64,000 nucleotides of DNA from Pseudomonas sp. RSB 5.4. GTDB taxonomy: Bacteria; Pseudomonadota; Gammaproteobacteria; Pseudomonadales; Pseudomonadaceae. The stretch lies in assembly GCF_037126175.1 (NCBI RefSeq), contig NZ_CP146986.1:2756501-2820500 (forward strand), written 5' to 3'. The notes beneath the pieces were generated by a model that did not search any database, was not told the origin of the DNA, and was given only the letters and a program-made list of their open reading frames with translations. The translations under genes were made by a program, and so were the position numbers. Below, in pieces: positions 9,435 to 18,931 of the stretch (positions are counted from its first letter, which is position 1; every line of letters begins with the position of its first letter).

Positions 9435-9683
9435 TTATTGATCACGCATGTGAGCCTGATTCAAATTTCTTCCATGCCTACGCCGCAATAAAAACAGTGT
9501 CCGTAGCGCTGGTCCAACCAGCATGCCAATCAGCAACGTCAAAATGATTAAAAGAGAAATAGGTAATCGCGGAGTCGGCACTCCTAAAAACACCAATTCT
9601 ACAGACTGCTGATTCTCAAGTGTAAAACCGAGTACAATCAAAACGACCAAGAATACCAACAAAATGGTTAGTTTTTTTTTCAT
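9435..9683 (-). CDS. LapA-domain (DUF1049) inner-membrane protein
   Basis: 82 residues from the chosen start. A first helix (LTILLVFLVVLIVLGFTL) is followed by the family signature ENQQSVELVFLG, a second helix (LLIILTLLIGMLVGPALRTL) and a basic C-terminal tail. This is the lipopolysaccharide assembly protein A domain, seen in small proteins often placed next to ihfB. I chose the ATG at 9683 because AGGAG lies 8 bases upstream; the ATG at 9692 would leave only 3 bases. The family is linked to envelope and LPS assembly in E. coli, but the role of this paralogue is unknown. It lies between ihfB and wzz on the same strand. Confidence 0.85.
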   Translation of the reverse strand: MKKKLTILLVFLVVLIVLGFTLENQQSVELVFLGVPTPRLPISLLIILTLLIGMLVGPALRTLFLLRRRHGRNLNQAHMRDQ

Positions 9684-9713
9684 TTCATGCACTCCTGGAA
9701 CCAGGCCGAGCGC

Positions 9714-10010
9714 TTAAGAATTTTCAACTTCATCTTCATTGACTCGATCCCTTAGCTCTTTACCCGGCTTGAAGTGTGGAACGAATTTTCCGTCGAGACT
9801 AACGGATTGACCGGTCTTAGGGTTACGACCGACGCGCGGCGCGCGGTAGTGCAGAGAAAAGCTGCCAAACCCACGGATCTCGATGCGATCACCGGTAGCC
9901 AGGCACTGGGACATTTGTTCAAGCATGGTCTTGATGGCCAGCTCCACATCCTTGGATGAGAGTAGCCCTTGATGGGTGACAATTCGTTCGATCAACTCCG
10001 ACTTCGTCAT
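9714..10010 (-). CDS. ihfB: Integration host factor subunit beta
   Basis: 98 residues, the normal length. The HU/IHF family signature is clear: [10 protein letters not shown] near residues 61-70 forms the DNA-intercalating arm with its conserved proline, preceded by [14 protein letters not shown]. It pairs with IhfA to bend DNA at specific sites and acts in transcription, recombination and replication. The ribosome-binding site AAGGGA lies six bases before the ATG. It is placed after rpsA and a small lipoprotein gene and before the LapA-domain gene and wzz, the standard Pseudomonas order at the O-antigen border. Confidence 0.97.
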   Translation of the reverse strand: MTKSELIERIVTHQGLLSSKDVELAIKTMLEQMSQCLATGDRIEIRGFGSFSLHYRAPRVGRNPKTGQSVSLDGKFVPHFKPGKELRDRVNEDEVENS

Positions 10011-10165
10011 ATTTTTCCCTTCTTTTTCAAGCAGCTAGATCAGCGCTTGAAAGGTTTTAGCACGCCCGGAAGATTTTGAACAGCCCAGGGATTGACATAT
10101 CTTTCTCGGCATCGTTACACCCGTTTTCATTACTCAAAAAAGCACCAAACCGGGTCAGAGCGCAT

Positions 10166-10444
10166 TCAGCGACACATCACGAGCATGGTTCGAGTGACGT
10201 AGCCTGCGGGATTGAAGCCGAACGGATACTCATCTTCATCCTTCGCCTGATCAGATCGGGTGATCACCCTGTAACCCGCCCCCTTGCACTCCTTCGCCGC
10301 GCGCCTTTGACATTTTTCCCACCCTGACCCCAGACCAGAGCAGTCAATTTCTATACCACTGGCACCTCGCACAGCATGAGTCTTGGCACTCGTGGTACAG
10401 CCAGCCAAAACCAACAACGCCATCAAGACAATAAATCTGTTCAT
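10166..10444 (-). CDS. Small lipoprotein of unknown function
   Basis: 92 residues from the ATG at 10444, chosen because AAGGA lies five bases upstream; an in-frame start at 10465 has no such site. The N-terminus (MNRFIVLMALLVLAGC) is a lipoprotein signal peptide with lipobox LAGC, so the protein is probably lipidated at that cysteine. The mature part is short and has further cysteines (IDCSG, EKCQRR, KECKG, and VMCR at the end), which may form disulfides in the periplasm. No domain family was recognised. It lies between rpsA, which ends in a terminator, and ihfB, so it probably has its own promoter. Confidence 0.75.
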   Translation of the reverse strand: MNRFIVLMALLVLAGCTTSAKTHAVRGASGIEIDCSGLGSGWEKCQRRAAKECKGAGYRVITRSDQAKDEDEYPFGFNPAGYVTRTMLVMCR

Positions 10445-10610
10445 CCACTTCCTTATGCCAGGCAATGCCCGACTACTGCACGACTAATACTCAGCTTAGT
10501 CGCGAATAGGCGATTGATCCGATTAAAGAAACAGACAACCAGGCGGAAGGATTGGTTTCACGACAAACCCGATACAGCCCAATCACCCTTCTCCACCAAA
10601 TCACAGGCAC

Positions 10611-10640
10611 AAAAAAAGGGCGACCGAAGTCGCCCTTTTT
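10611..10640 (-). terminator. Rho-independent terminator of rpsA
   Basis: On the minus strand the stem GGGCGAC-TTCG-GTCGCCC is followed by a run of seven T, 17 bp after the rpsA stop. The UUCG tetraloop gives a very stable hairpin. Confidence 0.93.
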
Positions 10641-10656
10641 CATGATCAAGCAGAAC

Positions 10657-12345
10657 TTAGTTCTGTTTGGCCATTGCTTGACGCAGCAGTGCAGCCATAG
10701 TGGTGTCTGCTTCGCCTTCAGCCGCCGGAGCCGATTTCAGGCTCTGGATAGCTTCTTTCTCTTCAGCATCGTCTTTCGACTTGATCGAGAGCTGGATCAC
10801 GCGGCTCTTGCGATCAACGCTGATGATCTTGGCTTCAACTTCCTGGCCTTCTTTCAGAACGTTGCGCGCGTCTTCAACGCGGTCACGGCTGATTTCGGAG
10901 GCTTTCAGGGTCGCTTCGATGTCGTCAGCCAGAACGATGATGGCGCCTTTGGCGTCAACTTCTTTCACGGTGCCAGTAACGATAGCGCCTTTGTCGTTAA
11001 CCGAGACGTACTCGGAGAACGGATCGCTTTCCAGTTGCTTGATGCCCAGGGAGATGCGCTCGCGCTCTGGGTCAACCGACAGGATGACGGTGTCCAGCTC
11101 GTCGCCCTTCTTGAAACGACGTACGGCTTCTTCGCCCACTTCGTTCCAGGAGATGTCGGACAGGTGAACCAGACCGTCGATGCCGCCGTCCAGACCAATG
11201 AAGATACCGAAATCGGTGATCGACTTGATGGTGCCGGAGATCTTGTCGCCCTTGTTGAACTGGCCAGAGAAGTCTTCCCATGGGTTCGACTTGCACTGCT
11301 TGATGCCCAGGGAGATACGACGACGCTCTTCGTCGATGTCCAGAACCATGACTTCCACTTCGTCGCCGACTTGTACGACTTTCGAAGGGTGGATGTTCTT
11401 GTTGGTCCAGTCCATTTCAGAAACGTGTACCAGACCTTCAACGCCTTCTTCCAGCTCAGCGAAGCAGCCGTAGTCGGTCAGGTTGGTTACACGAGCGGTA
11501 ACGCGAGTGCTTTCTGGGTAACGGGCTTTGATAGCAACCCATGGATCTTCGCCCAGTTGCTTCAGGCCCAGGGAAACACGGTTGCGTTCGCGATCGTATT
11601 TCAGAACCTTGACGTCGATTTCGTCACCAACGTTGACGATCTCGGAAGGATGCTTGATGCGCTTCCAGGCCATGTCGGTGATGTGCAGCAGGCCGTCCAC
11701 GCCACCCAGATCGACGAATGCGCCGTAATCGGTGAGGTTTTTGACGATACCTTTGACTTGCTGGCCTTCCTGCAGGGATTCCAGCAGAGCTTCACGCTCG
11801 GCGGAGTTCTCGGCTTCCAGGACGCTGCGACGGGAAACGACAACGTTGTTGCGCTTCTGGTCCAGCTTGATGACCTTGAATTCCAGCTCTTTGCCTTCCA
11901 GGTGCGTGGTATCGCGCACTGGACGGACGTCAACCAGGGAACCTGGCAGGAACGCACGGATGCCGTTAACGTCGACAGTGAAGCCGCCTTTAACCTTACC
12001 GTTGATAACGCCCTTGACCACTTCCTCAGCTGCGAAGGCTGCTTCCAGAACGATCCAGCATTCAGCGCGCTTGGCTTTTTCACGGGACAGCTTGGTTTCA
12101 CCGAAACCGTCTTCAACCGAATCCAGAGCAACGTGAACTTCGTCACCGACATTGATAGTCAGGTCACCAGCATCGTTGTAGAACTGTTCCAGCGGGATGA
12201 GTGCTTCAGACTTCAGACCAGCGTGAACGGTTACCCAGCGAGCCTGGTAATCGATATCAACGATAACACCGGTGATGATGGAGCCTGCCTGAAGGTTCAG
12301 GGTCTTTAGGCTTTCTTCAAAGAGTTCCGCAAAGCTTTCGCTCAT
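10657..12345 (-). CDS. rpsA: 30S ribosomal protein S1
   Basis: 562 residues from the ATG at 12345 ([16 protein letters not shown]), the known S1 N-terminus; AGGA lies seven bases upstream, and longer in-frame extensions are not credible. The protein contains six tandem S1 RNA-binding repeats. Examples are [40 protein letters not shown] and [20 protein letters not shown]. It binds mRNA leaders on the 30S subunit and allows initiation on structured or weakly Shine-Dalgarno-led messages. It lies 119 bp downstream of cmk, as in many gammaproteobacteria, and that spacer may carry its own promoter and the autoregulatory leader known for E. coli rpsA. Confidence 0.98.
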   Translation of the reverse strand: MSESFAELFEESLKTLNLQAGSIITGVIVDIDYQARWVTVHAGLKSEALIPLEQFYNDAGDLTINVGDEVHVALDSVEDGFGETKLSREKAKRAECWIVLEAAFAAEEVVKGVINGKVKGGFTVDVNGIRAFLPGSLVDVRPVRDTTHLEGKELEFKVIKLDQKRNNVVVSRRSVLEAENSAEREALLESLQEGQQVKGIVKNLTDYGAFVDLGGVDGLLHITDMAWKRIKHPSEIVNVGDEIDVKVLKYDRERNRVSLGLKQLGEDPWVAIKARYPESTRVTARVTNLTDYGCFAELEEGVEGLVHVSEMDWTNKNIHPSKVVQVGDEVEVMVLDIDEERRRISLGIKQCKSNPWEDFSGQFNKGDKISGTIKSITDFGIFIGLDGGIDGLVHLSDISWNEVGEEAVRRFKKGDELDTVILSVDPERERISLGIKQLESDPFSEYVSVNDKGAIVTGTVKEVDAKGAIIVLADDIEATLKASEISRDRVEDARNVLKEGQEVEAKIISVDRKSRVIQLSIKSKDDAEEKEAIQSLKSAPAAEGEADTTMAALLRQAMAKQN

Positions 12346-12464
12346 TTTAATTCCTGTAGATGAGGGCGAAGAATACGCCCATCTCCACACCCCAGACGGC
12401 GTGGGTTAGTTTCATTTAAAAGAAGCGCTGCAGGACTATGACTGGTCCCCTGCGGCCTTCTTGG

Positions 12465-13154
12465 TCACCCGGCGATATCGCGAATGGCGATCTCGCTCAT
12501 GATGCGTTCAAGCACCTGATCGATGGACAACTCCGTGGAATCCAGCTGTATCGCATCTGCCGCCGGTTTGAGCGGGGCTACTGCGCGCTGGGTATCACGC
12601 TCGTCGCGTGCACGGATCTCATCTAGCAGACTCGACAGACTAACACCCTCGACTTTGCCCTTCAACTGCAAATATCGGCGGCGCGCCCGTTCCTCGGCAC
12701 TGGCGGTGAGGAAAATCTTCAACGGTGCATCAGGAAAAACCACAGTACCCATGTCACGACCATCGGCCACCAGGCCCGGCACCTCCTGAAAAGCACGCTG
12801 GCGCTGCAGCAGCGCCTCGCGGACTGCCGGCAATGCAGCCACCTGAGAAGCACCGGAACCGACGCTTTCAGTGCGGATGACATCGCTGACTTCATCACCC
12901 TCCAGAATGATGCGCTGCAGCTGACCGTCGGTCGCCGCGATGAACTGCACATCCAGATGAGCGGCCAGTTTCTTCAACAGCTCTTCATTGGTCAGGTCGA
13001 CACCATGATTGTGCGCAGCGAACGCCAGCAGGCGATACAGCGCACCGGAATCCAGCAGGTTCCAGCCCAGACGCTTGGCCAAGATCCCGGCGACCGTGCC
13101 CTTGCCCGAACCGCTTGGCCCATCGATGGTGATGACCGGTGCAATGTTTTTCAC
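12465..13154 (-). CDS. cmk: Cytidylate kinase
   Basis: 229 residues from the GTG at 13154. This start gives the expected N-terminus ([20 protein letters not shown]) and has GAGG seven bases upstream; it overlaps the aroA stop as GTGA, so the two are probably translationally coupled. The P-loop GPSGSGKGT is near residue 12. [15 protein letters not shown] and [14 protein letters not shown] are the substrate and lid segments of this kinase. It phosphorylates CMP and dCMP with ATP in pyrimidine salvage. It is distal in the serC-pheA-hisC-tyrA/aroA unit and followed by rpsA. Confidence 0.97.
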   Translation of the reverse strand: MKNIAPVITIDGPSGSGKGTVAGILAKRLGWNLLDSGALYRLLAFAAHNHGVDLTNEELLKKLAAHLDVQFIAATDGQLQRIILEGDEVSDVIRTESVGSGASQVAALPAVREALLQRQRAFQEVPGLVADGRDMGTVVFPDAPLKIFLTASAEERARRRYLQLKGKVEGVSLSSLLDEIRARDERDTQRAVAPLKPAADAIQLDSTELSIDQVLERIMSEIAIRDIAG

Positions 13155-15394
13155 GACTGAGCCTCTTGAGCCACACGAATGCCGACCTGCGCGCACAGCG
13201 CGAGGAAGTTCGGGAACGACGTCGCGACGTTGGCGCAATCATGAATGCGGATCGGGGCAGTGGCGCGCAGCGAAGCGACGCTGAAAGCCATGGCGATACG
13301 GTGATCACCGTGACCATGCACTTCGCCACCACCGATCTGGCCGCCATCAATGATGATGCCGTCCGGGGTCGGCTGGCACTTGACGCCCAGCGCCAGCAAG
13401 CCGTCCGCCATGACTTGAATACGATCCGATTCCTTGACGCGCAGCTCTTCGGCACCGGTCAGCACGGTACGGCCTTCGGCGCAGGCCGCCGCCACGAACA
13501 GCACCGGAAATTCGTCGATGGCCAGTGGCACCAGCGCTTCCGGAATCTCGATACCTTTCAGTTTAGCCGCTCGCACGCGCAGGTCAGCTACAGGTTCGCC
13601 GCCGACTTCACGCTGGTTTTCCAGGGTGATATCAGCGCCCATCAGGCGCAGGATGTCGATCACACCGGTACGGGTCGGGTTGATGCCGACGTGCTCCAGC
13701 ACCAGCTCGGAACCTTCGGCGATCGAAGCCGCCACCAGGAAGAACGCCGACGACGAGATGTCGCCCGGCACTTCGATGTGGGTCGCGGTCAGCTTGCCGC
13801 CGGATTCGACCGACGCCGTGGCGCCATCGACGCTCACCGGATAGCCGAAACCACGCAGCATGCGCTCGGTGTGGTCGCGGGTCGGAGCCGGCTCAGTGAC
13901 TGTGGTCTTGCCTTCGGCGTACAGGCCCGCCAGCAGCAGGCAGGATTTCACCTGAGCACTGGCCATCGGCATGGTGTAGGTCAGACCCTTGAGCTTGTGA
14001 CCGCCACGAATGGTCATCGGCGGACGACCTTCGGCAGCGGTTTCGATCACCGCGCCCATTTCACGCAGCGGGTTGGCCACGCGATTCATCGGACGCTTGG
14101 ACAGCGACGCATCGCCGGTCAGGGTGCTGTCGAAGTTCTGTGCCGCCAGCAGGCCGGACAACAGACGCATCGAAGTGCCAGAGTTGCCCAGATAGATCGG
14201 ACCCGGCGCCGGCTTCAGGCCGTGCAGGCCGACACCGTGAATGGTCACGCGACCGTGGTGCGGGCCTTCGATGACCACGCCCATGTCGCGAAAAGCCTGC
14301 AAGGTCGCCAGGGCATCTTCGCCCTCGAGGAACCCTTCAACCTCGGTCACGCCTTCGGCCAGCGAGCCGAGCATGATCGAACGGTGGGAAATCGATTTGT
14401 CACCTGGTACGCGAATCCGACCGGACAGGCGGCCACCAGGTTGAGCCAGGAAAATCAGATCGTTGGAATTCATAGCGTCCACATAGGCCCTGCGGGCCAG
14501 GATTTTACTGAAATGCTCGCGGGCAACCCGGGCGCGCGTGAAGACGCCCAACAATTGGTGCCCATCCCCTGCATCGACCGCGTCGCGCAAGGCGTCGAGG
14601 TCGCTGCGAAATGTATCGAGTGTGCGCAGGACAGCCTCGCGGTTGGCGAGGAAGATGTCGTGCCACATCACCGGGTCGCTTCCGGCGATTCTTGTGAAAT
14701 CGCGGAAACCGCCCGCAGCGTAACGGAAGATCTCAAGGTTTTCATTGCGTTTGGCCAACGAGTCGACCAGACCGAAGGCCAGCAGGTGCGGCAGATGACT
14801 GGTCGCCGCCAACACTTCATCGTGGCGCTCGACCTGCATGTGCTCGACGTCGGCACCCAGTTCGCGCCACAAGCGATCGACCACCGCCAGTGCGGCCGGG
14901 TCGGTTTGCTCGAGCGGCGTCAGAATCACTTTGTGCCGCCGGAACAGCTCGGCATTGGAAGCTTCCACCCCACTCTGCTCGGAACCGGCAATCGGATGCC
15001 CCGGGACGAAACGCGCCGGCATGCCGCCGAACGCCTCGGTCGCCGCGCGCACCACATTGCCCTTGGCGCTGCCGACATCGGTCAGAATCGCCTGACCCAG
15101 ATCGACGCTCGCCAGACGGGCCAGCACCTTCTCCATGGCCAGAATCGGCACCGCCAGTTGAATCACGTCGGCGCCCTGACACGCAGCGATCAGGTCATCC
15201 TCACAACGATCCACCACGCCCAACTCGACCGCCAGCTTGCGCGATTGCGGGTCGAGATCGACCCCGACCACCTCACGGCAGATACCGCTTTCACGCAAGC
15301 CTTTGGCAAACGAACCACCGATCAATCCCAGACCGACGACCACAAGGCGACCGATCATAGGTGCAGCAGATTGCAGAGCAGTGACATCACCCAC
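13151..15394 (-). CDS. tyrA-aroA: Bifunctional prephenate dehydrogenase / EPSP synthase (TyrA-AroA fusion)
   Basis: 747 residues with two enzymes in one chain. Residues 1 to about 300 are a prephenate/arogenate dehydrogenase, with Rossmann motif [19 protein letters not shown] and catalytic-type histidines in [12 protein letters not shown] and [10 protein letters not shown]. Residues from about 310 are 3-phosphoshikimate 1-carboxyvinyltransferase, with [24 protein letters not shown] and KESDRI. It therefore serves both the late shikimate pathway and tyrosine formation. The fusion is a known feature of Pseudomonas and close relatives. I kept the GTG at 15394, which overlaps the hisC stop by 8 bp and has AAGG nine bases upstream. 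An ATG at 15358 (MIGRLVVVG) is the alternative start. Confidence 0.95.
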   Translation of the reverse strand: MGDVTALQSAAPMIGRLVVVGLGLIGGSFAKGLRESGICREVVGVDLDPQSRKLAVELGVVDRCEDDLIAACQGADVIQLAVPILAMEKVLARLASVDLGQAILTDVGSAKGNVVRAATEAFGGMPARFVPGHPIAGSEQSGVEASNAELFRRHKVILTPLEQTDPAALAVVDRLWRELGADVEHMQVERHDEVLAATSHLPHLLAFGLVDSLAKRNENLEIFRYAAGGFRDFTRIAGSDPVMWHDIFLANREAVLRTLDTFRSDLDALRDAVDAGDGHQLLGVFTRARVAREHFSKILARRAYVDAMNSNDLIFLAQPGGRLSGRIRVPGDKSISHRSIMLGSLAEGVTEVEGFLEGEDALATLQAFRDMGVVIEGPHHGRVTIHGVGLHGLKPAPGPIYLGNSGTSMRLLSGLLAAQNFDSTLTGDASLSKRPMNRVANPLREMGAVIETAAEGRPPMTIRGGHKLKGLTYTMPMASAQVKSCLLLAGLYAEGKTTVTEPAPTRDHTERMLRGFGYPVSVDGATASVESGGKLTATHIEVPGDISSSAFFLVAASIAEGSELVLEHVGINPTRTGVIDILRLMGADITLENQREVGGEPVADLRVRAAKLKGIEIPEALVPLAIDEFPVLFVAAACAEGRTVLTGAEELRVKESDRIQVMADGLLALGVKCQPTPDGIIIDGGQIGGGEVHGHGDHRIAMAFSVASLRATAPIRIHDCANVATSFPNFLALCAQVGIRVAQEAQS

Positions 15395-16499
15395 GAGCCA
15401 GAACCTTACGCAGCGCTTCGAGGAAGCGGCTGTTTTCCGCTGGCAGACCGATGGTCACCCGCAGGTGGTTCGGCATGCCGTAGTTGGCCACCGGACGCAC
15501 GATCACGCCTTCACGCAGCAGGCCCTGGAAAATCGGCGCTGCCACCTGACCGAGGTCGACGCAAATAAAGTTGCCTTTGGACTCGATCCAGCTCAGACCC
15601 AACTCACGGAAACCATCCTGCAGTTGCTGCATGCCGGATTCGTTGAGCTGACGGCTTTGCGCCAGATACTCCTCGTCCTTCAACGCCGCACAGGCCGCGG
15701 CCAGGGCCAGGCTGTTGACGTTGAACGGCTGGCGCACGCGGTTCAGCACGTCCGCCACCACCGCAGTGGACAGGCCATAACCTACGCGCAGCGCCGCCAG
15801 ACCGTAGGCCTTGGAGAACGTGCGCGATACCAGCAGATTCGGGTACGCCGCGAGGAAGTCCAGACCGTCTGGCAGATCGCTGCCTTCGGCGTATTCGATG
15901 TACGCCTCGTCCAGCACCACCAGCACGTGCTCCGGCACGTCCTGCAGGAACTCGTCCAGCGCTTCGGCGCCGAACCAGGTGCCGGTCGGGTTGTTCGGGT
16001 TGGCGATGAACACCACGCGGGTATTGGCATCGATGGCCGCAAGCATCGCCGGCAGATCATGCCCCCATTCTTTGGCCGGAACCACTTTGGCCTCGGCGCC
16101 GACGGCCTGGGTCGCAATCGGGTAAACGGCGAACGCGTGCTCACTGAACACGGCGTTGAGGCCCGGCGCCAGATAGGCACGCGCCACCAGCTCCAGAATG
16201 TCGTTGGAACCGTTACCCAGGGTGACCTGGTTCAGCTCGACGCGGCACTGCTCGGCCAGCAGCGATTTCAGCGCAAAGCCGTTGCCGTCCGGATAACGCG
16301 TCAGCTCGGCCAGCTCTTCGCGAATCGCTGCCAGCGCTTTCGGACTGGCGCCCAACGGGTTTTCATTGCTCGCCAGTTTGACGATTTTCGCCGGATCCAG
16401 ATCCAGCTCGCGCGCCAGTTCGTCCACAGGCTTGCCCGGAACGTACGGCGAAAGTTGTTGCACGCCCGGCTGTGCCAGAGCGAGGAAGTTGCCACTCAT
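15387..16499 (-). CDS. hisC: Histidinol-phosphate aminotransferase
   Basis: 370 residues of a fold-type I aminotransferase. It shows KLASNENPLG near 41-50, IANPNNPTGTWF near 175, LDEAYIEYAE near 205 and the PLP lysine in SRTFSKAYGLAALRVGYG near 230. It converts imidazole-acetol phosphate to histidinol phosphate with glutamate. Enzymes of this group can also transaminate phenylpyruvate or 4-hydroxyphenylpyruvate, and its position between pheA and tyrA-aroA suggests a part in aromatic amino-acid synthesis; this is inference. Pseudomonads usually carry a second hisC elsewhere. It starts 12 bp after pheA and overlaps the next gene by 8 bp. Confidence 0.95.
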   Translation of the reverse strand: MSGNFLALAQPGVQQLSPYVPGKPVDELARELDLDPAKIVKLASNENPLGASPKALAAIREELAELTRYPDGNGFALKSLLAEQCRVELNQVTLGNGSNDILELVARAYLAPGLNAVFSEHAFAVYPIATQAVGAEAKVVPAKEWGHDLPAMLAAIDANTRVVFIANPNNPTGTWFGAEALDEFLQDVPEHVLVVLDEAYIEYAEGSDLPDGLDFLAAYPNLLVSRTFSKAYGLAALRVGYGLSTAVVADVLNRVRQPFNVNSLALAAACAALKDEEYLAQSRQLNESGMQQLQDGFRELGLSWIESKGNFICVDLGQVAAPIFQGLLREGVIVRPVANYGMPNHLRVTIGLPAENSRFLEALRKVLARG

Positions 16500-16511
16500 T
16501 TGCTACCGCCC

Positions 16512-17606
16512 TTAGAGAACTGCTTTCGGGTAGGAACCCAGCACTTTGAGTGCTACTGCTTCCTGACTGATCTTTTCCAGCACGCCCTTGATCAACGGAT
16601 CACGGTGGTGGCCGACGAAGTCGATGAAGAACACGTAAGTCCATTTGCCGCTGCGCGACGGACGGGTTTCGATCCGGGTCAGGTCGATCCCGTTGTCATG
16701 GAACGGCACCAGCAGCTCATGCAGCGCACCGGGCTTGTTGCTCATCGAAACGATGATCGAGGTCTTGTCGTCGCCGGTCGGCGGCACTTCCTGGTTACCG
16801 ATCATCAGGAAGCGCGTCGAGTTGTCCGGACGGTCTTCGATCTTCTCGGCCAGACGGGTCAGGCCATACAGGCCTGCCGCCATGTCGCCGGCAATCGCCG
16901 CCGAGTTCCACTCACCCTTGACCCGCTTGGCCGCTTCGGCGTTGCTCGATACTGCCACGCGCTCGACATTCGGGTAATGCGCGTCCAGCCACTTGCGACA
17001 CTGGGCCAGCGATTGCGCATGGGAGTAGATGCGACTGATGCTGTCAGTCTTGGTGTTTTCACCGACCAGCAAATGATGGTGAATGCGCAGCTCGACTTCG
17101 CCGCAGATCACCATGTCGTGTTCAAGGAAGCTGTCGAGGGTGTGGTTGACCGCGCCTTCGGTGGAGTTTTCCACCGGCACCACGCCAAAGTTCACCGCCC
17201 CCGCCGCCACTTCACGGAACACTTCGTCGATCGCCGCCATCGGCTTGCTGATCACCGCGTGACCGAAGTGCTTCATGGCCGCCGCTTGGGTAAAGGTGCC
17301 TTCAGGGCCGAGGTAAGCCACTTTCAGCGGCTGCTCGAGCGCCAGGCACGAAGACATGATTTCGCGGAACAACCGCGCCATCTCTTCGTTACCCAGCGGC
17401 CCCTGATTGCGCTCCATCACGCGCTTGAGCACCTGAGCTTCACGCTCGGGACGATAGAACACCGGCACTTCGCCTTCGGCCAGCGAGGCCATCTTTACTC
17501 GCGCGACTTCCTGGGCGCAGCGGGCACGCTCGCTGATCAGCTCGAGGACCTTGCTGTCCAGAGCATCGATGCGAACGCGCAGTGCCTTGAGTTCTTGCTC
17601 GGACAT
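16512..17606 (-). CDS. pheA: Bifunctional chorismate mutase / prephenate dehydratase (P-protein)
   Basis: 364 residues. Residues 1-90 form an AroQ-type chorismate mutase (RVRIDALDSKVLELISERARCAQ, KRVMERNQGPL). Residues about 95-275 are the prephenate dehydratase (VAYLGPEGTFTQAAA, VPVENSTEGAVNHTLDSF, DNSTRFLMIG with the catalytic TRF triplet). The last 90 residues are an ACT domain (KTSIIVSMSNKPGALHELL, LTRIETRPSR), where phenylalanine feedback should act. It converts chorismate to phenylpyruvate. The ATG shares one base with the serC stop (TGATG), and AAGGA is nine bases upstream. Confidence 0.97.
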   Translation of the reverse strand: MSEQELKALRVRIDALDSKVLELISERARCAQEVARVKMASLAEGEVPVFYRPEREAQVLKRVMERNQGPLGNEEMARLFREIMSSCLALEQPLKVAYLGPEGTFTQAAAMKHFGHAVISKPMAAIDEVFREVAAGAVNFGVVPVENSTEGAVNHTLDSFLEHDMVICGEVELRIHHHLLVGENTKTDSISRIYSHAQSLAQCRKWLDAHYPNVERVAVSSNAEAAKRVKGEWNSAAIAGDMAAGLYGLTRLAEKIEDRPDNSTRFLMIGNQEVPPTGDDKTSIIVSMSNKPGALHELLVPFHDNGIDLTRIETRPSRSGKWTYVFFIDFVGHHRDPLIKGVLEKISQEAVALKVLGSYPKAVL

Positions 17607-18691
17607 CAGCCGTGTTCCTTCTCGAATTCAGCCATGTACGCCACCAGCGCATTGACGGCGGTGATGTCGACGGCGTTGTAGATGGAGGCGCGCATACCGC
17701 CCACGGAGCGGTGGCCCTTGAGGTTGAGCAAGCCACGCGCGTCGGCACCGGCGAGGAACGGCTTGTCCAGACGATCGTCAGCCAGACGGAACGGCACGTT
17801 CATCCACGAGCGATCCGACTTGTTGATCGGGTTGCTGTAGAGACCGCTGGCGTCGATGAAGTCGTACAGCGTGCGCTGCTTGACGTCATTGAGCTTGGCA
17901 ATCGCTTCGACGCCGCCCTGCTCCTTCAGCCACTGGAACACCAGGCCGGAGAGGTACCAGGCCAGGGTCGGCGGCGTGTTGTACATCGAGCCGTTATCGG
18001 CCGCGACCTTGTAGTTGAGCATGGTCGGGCACAGCGAACGCGCCTTGCCCAGCAGGTCTTCGCGGATGATATTGACGACGATGCCGCTCGGGCCGATGTT
18101 CTTCTGCGCGCCGGCGTAGATCATGCCGAATCGCGAGATATCGACCGGACGCGAGAGAATGTCCGACGACATGTCGGCCACCAGCGGTACGTCGCCGGTT
18201 TCCGGGATCCACTGGAATTCCAGACCGCCGATGGTTTCGTTCGGCGCGTAGTGAACGTAAGCGGCGTCTTTCGACAGGCTCCACTCGTTCTGGCCCGGAA
18301 TGGCGAAATAATCATAAGGCTTGGCGGTGGCGGCAACGTTGACGTGGCCGTAGCGCGAGGCTTCTTCGATGGCTTTCTGCGACCAGATACCGGTGTCGAT
18401 ATAGTCGGCGCTGCCGTTTTCCGGCAACAGATTCAGCGGGATCTGCGCAAACTGCTGGCTGGCGCCACCTTGCAGAAACAGCACTTTATAGTTCGACGGG
18501 ATATTCAGCAGGTCACGCAGGTCCTGCTCGGCCTGGGTGGCAATGGACACGAACTCATCACTGCGATGGCTCATTTCCATGACCGACAGCCCCTTGCCGT
18601 GCCAATCAAGGAGTTCACCCTGGGCACGTTGCAGTACAGCTTCAGGAAGCGCCGCAGGACCGGCACAGAAGTTATAGGCTCGCTTGCTCAC
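17606..18691 (-). CDS. serC: Phosphoserine aminotransferase
   Basis: 361 residues from the GTG at 18691 (read as MSKRAYNFCAGPAALPE), the usual length; a TTG two codons earlier is less likely. Family blocks include the N-terminal NFCAGPAALP, LFLQGGASQQFAQIP for cofactor phosphate binding, and GAQKNIGPSG with the PLP lysine near 195. It makes 3-phosphoserine from 3-phosphohydroxypyruvate in serine synthesis and also acts in pyridoxal phosphate synthesis. It heads the run serC-pheA-hisC-tyrA/aroA-cmk, whose genes overlap or nearly touch, so the operon promoter should lie between it and gyrA. Confidence 0.97.
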   Translation of the reverse strand: MSKRAYNFCAGPAALPEAVLQRAQGELLDWHGKGLSVMEMSHRSDEFVSIATQAEQDLRDLLNIPSNYKVLFLQGGASQQFAQIPLNLLPENGSADYIDTGIWSQKAIEEASRYGHVNVAATAKPYDYFAIPGQNEWSLSKDAAYVHYAPNETIGGLEFQWIPETGDVPLVADMSSDILSRPVDISRFGMIYAGAQKNIGPSGIVVNIIREDLLGKARSLCPTMLNYKVAADNGSMYNTPPTLAWYLSGLVFQWLKEQGGVEAIAKLNDVKQRTLYDFIDASGLYSNPINKSDRSWMNVPFRLADDRLDKPFLAGADARGLLNLKGHRSVGGMRASIYNAVDITAVNALVAYMAEFEKEHG

Positions 18692-18772
18692 ATCCAATCT
18701 CGCTCTGATTTGATATCACGCATTAAATCGCATTAATCGTCGACACCGGAACGGCCCGGAAGCGCATCACCC

Positions 18773-18859
18773 TGTAGGAGTGAGCCTGCTCGCGATTACA
18801 TCACTGCGGTAGTTCAGATGCACCGCGGCGCCTGCATCGCGAGCAGGCTCACTCCTACA
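18773..18859. repeat. Inverted REP pair (TGTAGGAGTGAGCC type)
   Basis: TGTAGGAGTGAGCCTGCTCG at 18773 has its reverse complement ending at 18859, with about 40 bases between the arms. It is the same type as the pairs at 21914 and 54291. It lies between the serC start and the gyrA terminator. Confidence 0.9.
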
Positions 18860-18888
18860 AGAGATCTCCGATGTTTCATACCGGACAA

Positions 18889-18926
18889 ATAACAAGGGGG
18901 CGAATTTTCATCCGCCCCCTCGCTTG
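18889..18926 (-). terminator. Probable gyrA terminator
   Basis: On the minus strand, just after the gyrA stop, GGGGGCG and CGCCCCC form a stem with a ten-base loop. Flanking ACAAG/CTTGT extends the stem. The tail is only moderately T-rich. Confidence 0.75.
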
Positions 18927-18931
18927 TCCGC

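Noticed and set aside
10552..12309. 585-codon open frame on the plus strand opposite rpsA
   Set aside because: It is an antisense shadow of the repetitive, GC-rich rpsA coding sequence; the minus strand encodes clear S1 repeats.
13139..15568. 809-codon plus-strand frame opposite tyrA-aroA
   Set aside because: Antisense shadow; its translation is histidine-, arginine- and glutamine-rich with no known domain.
15237..17681. 814-codon plus-strand frame opposite hisC and pheA
   Set aside because: Antisense shadow of well-recognised enzymes.
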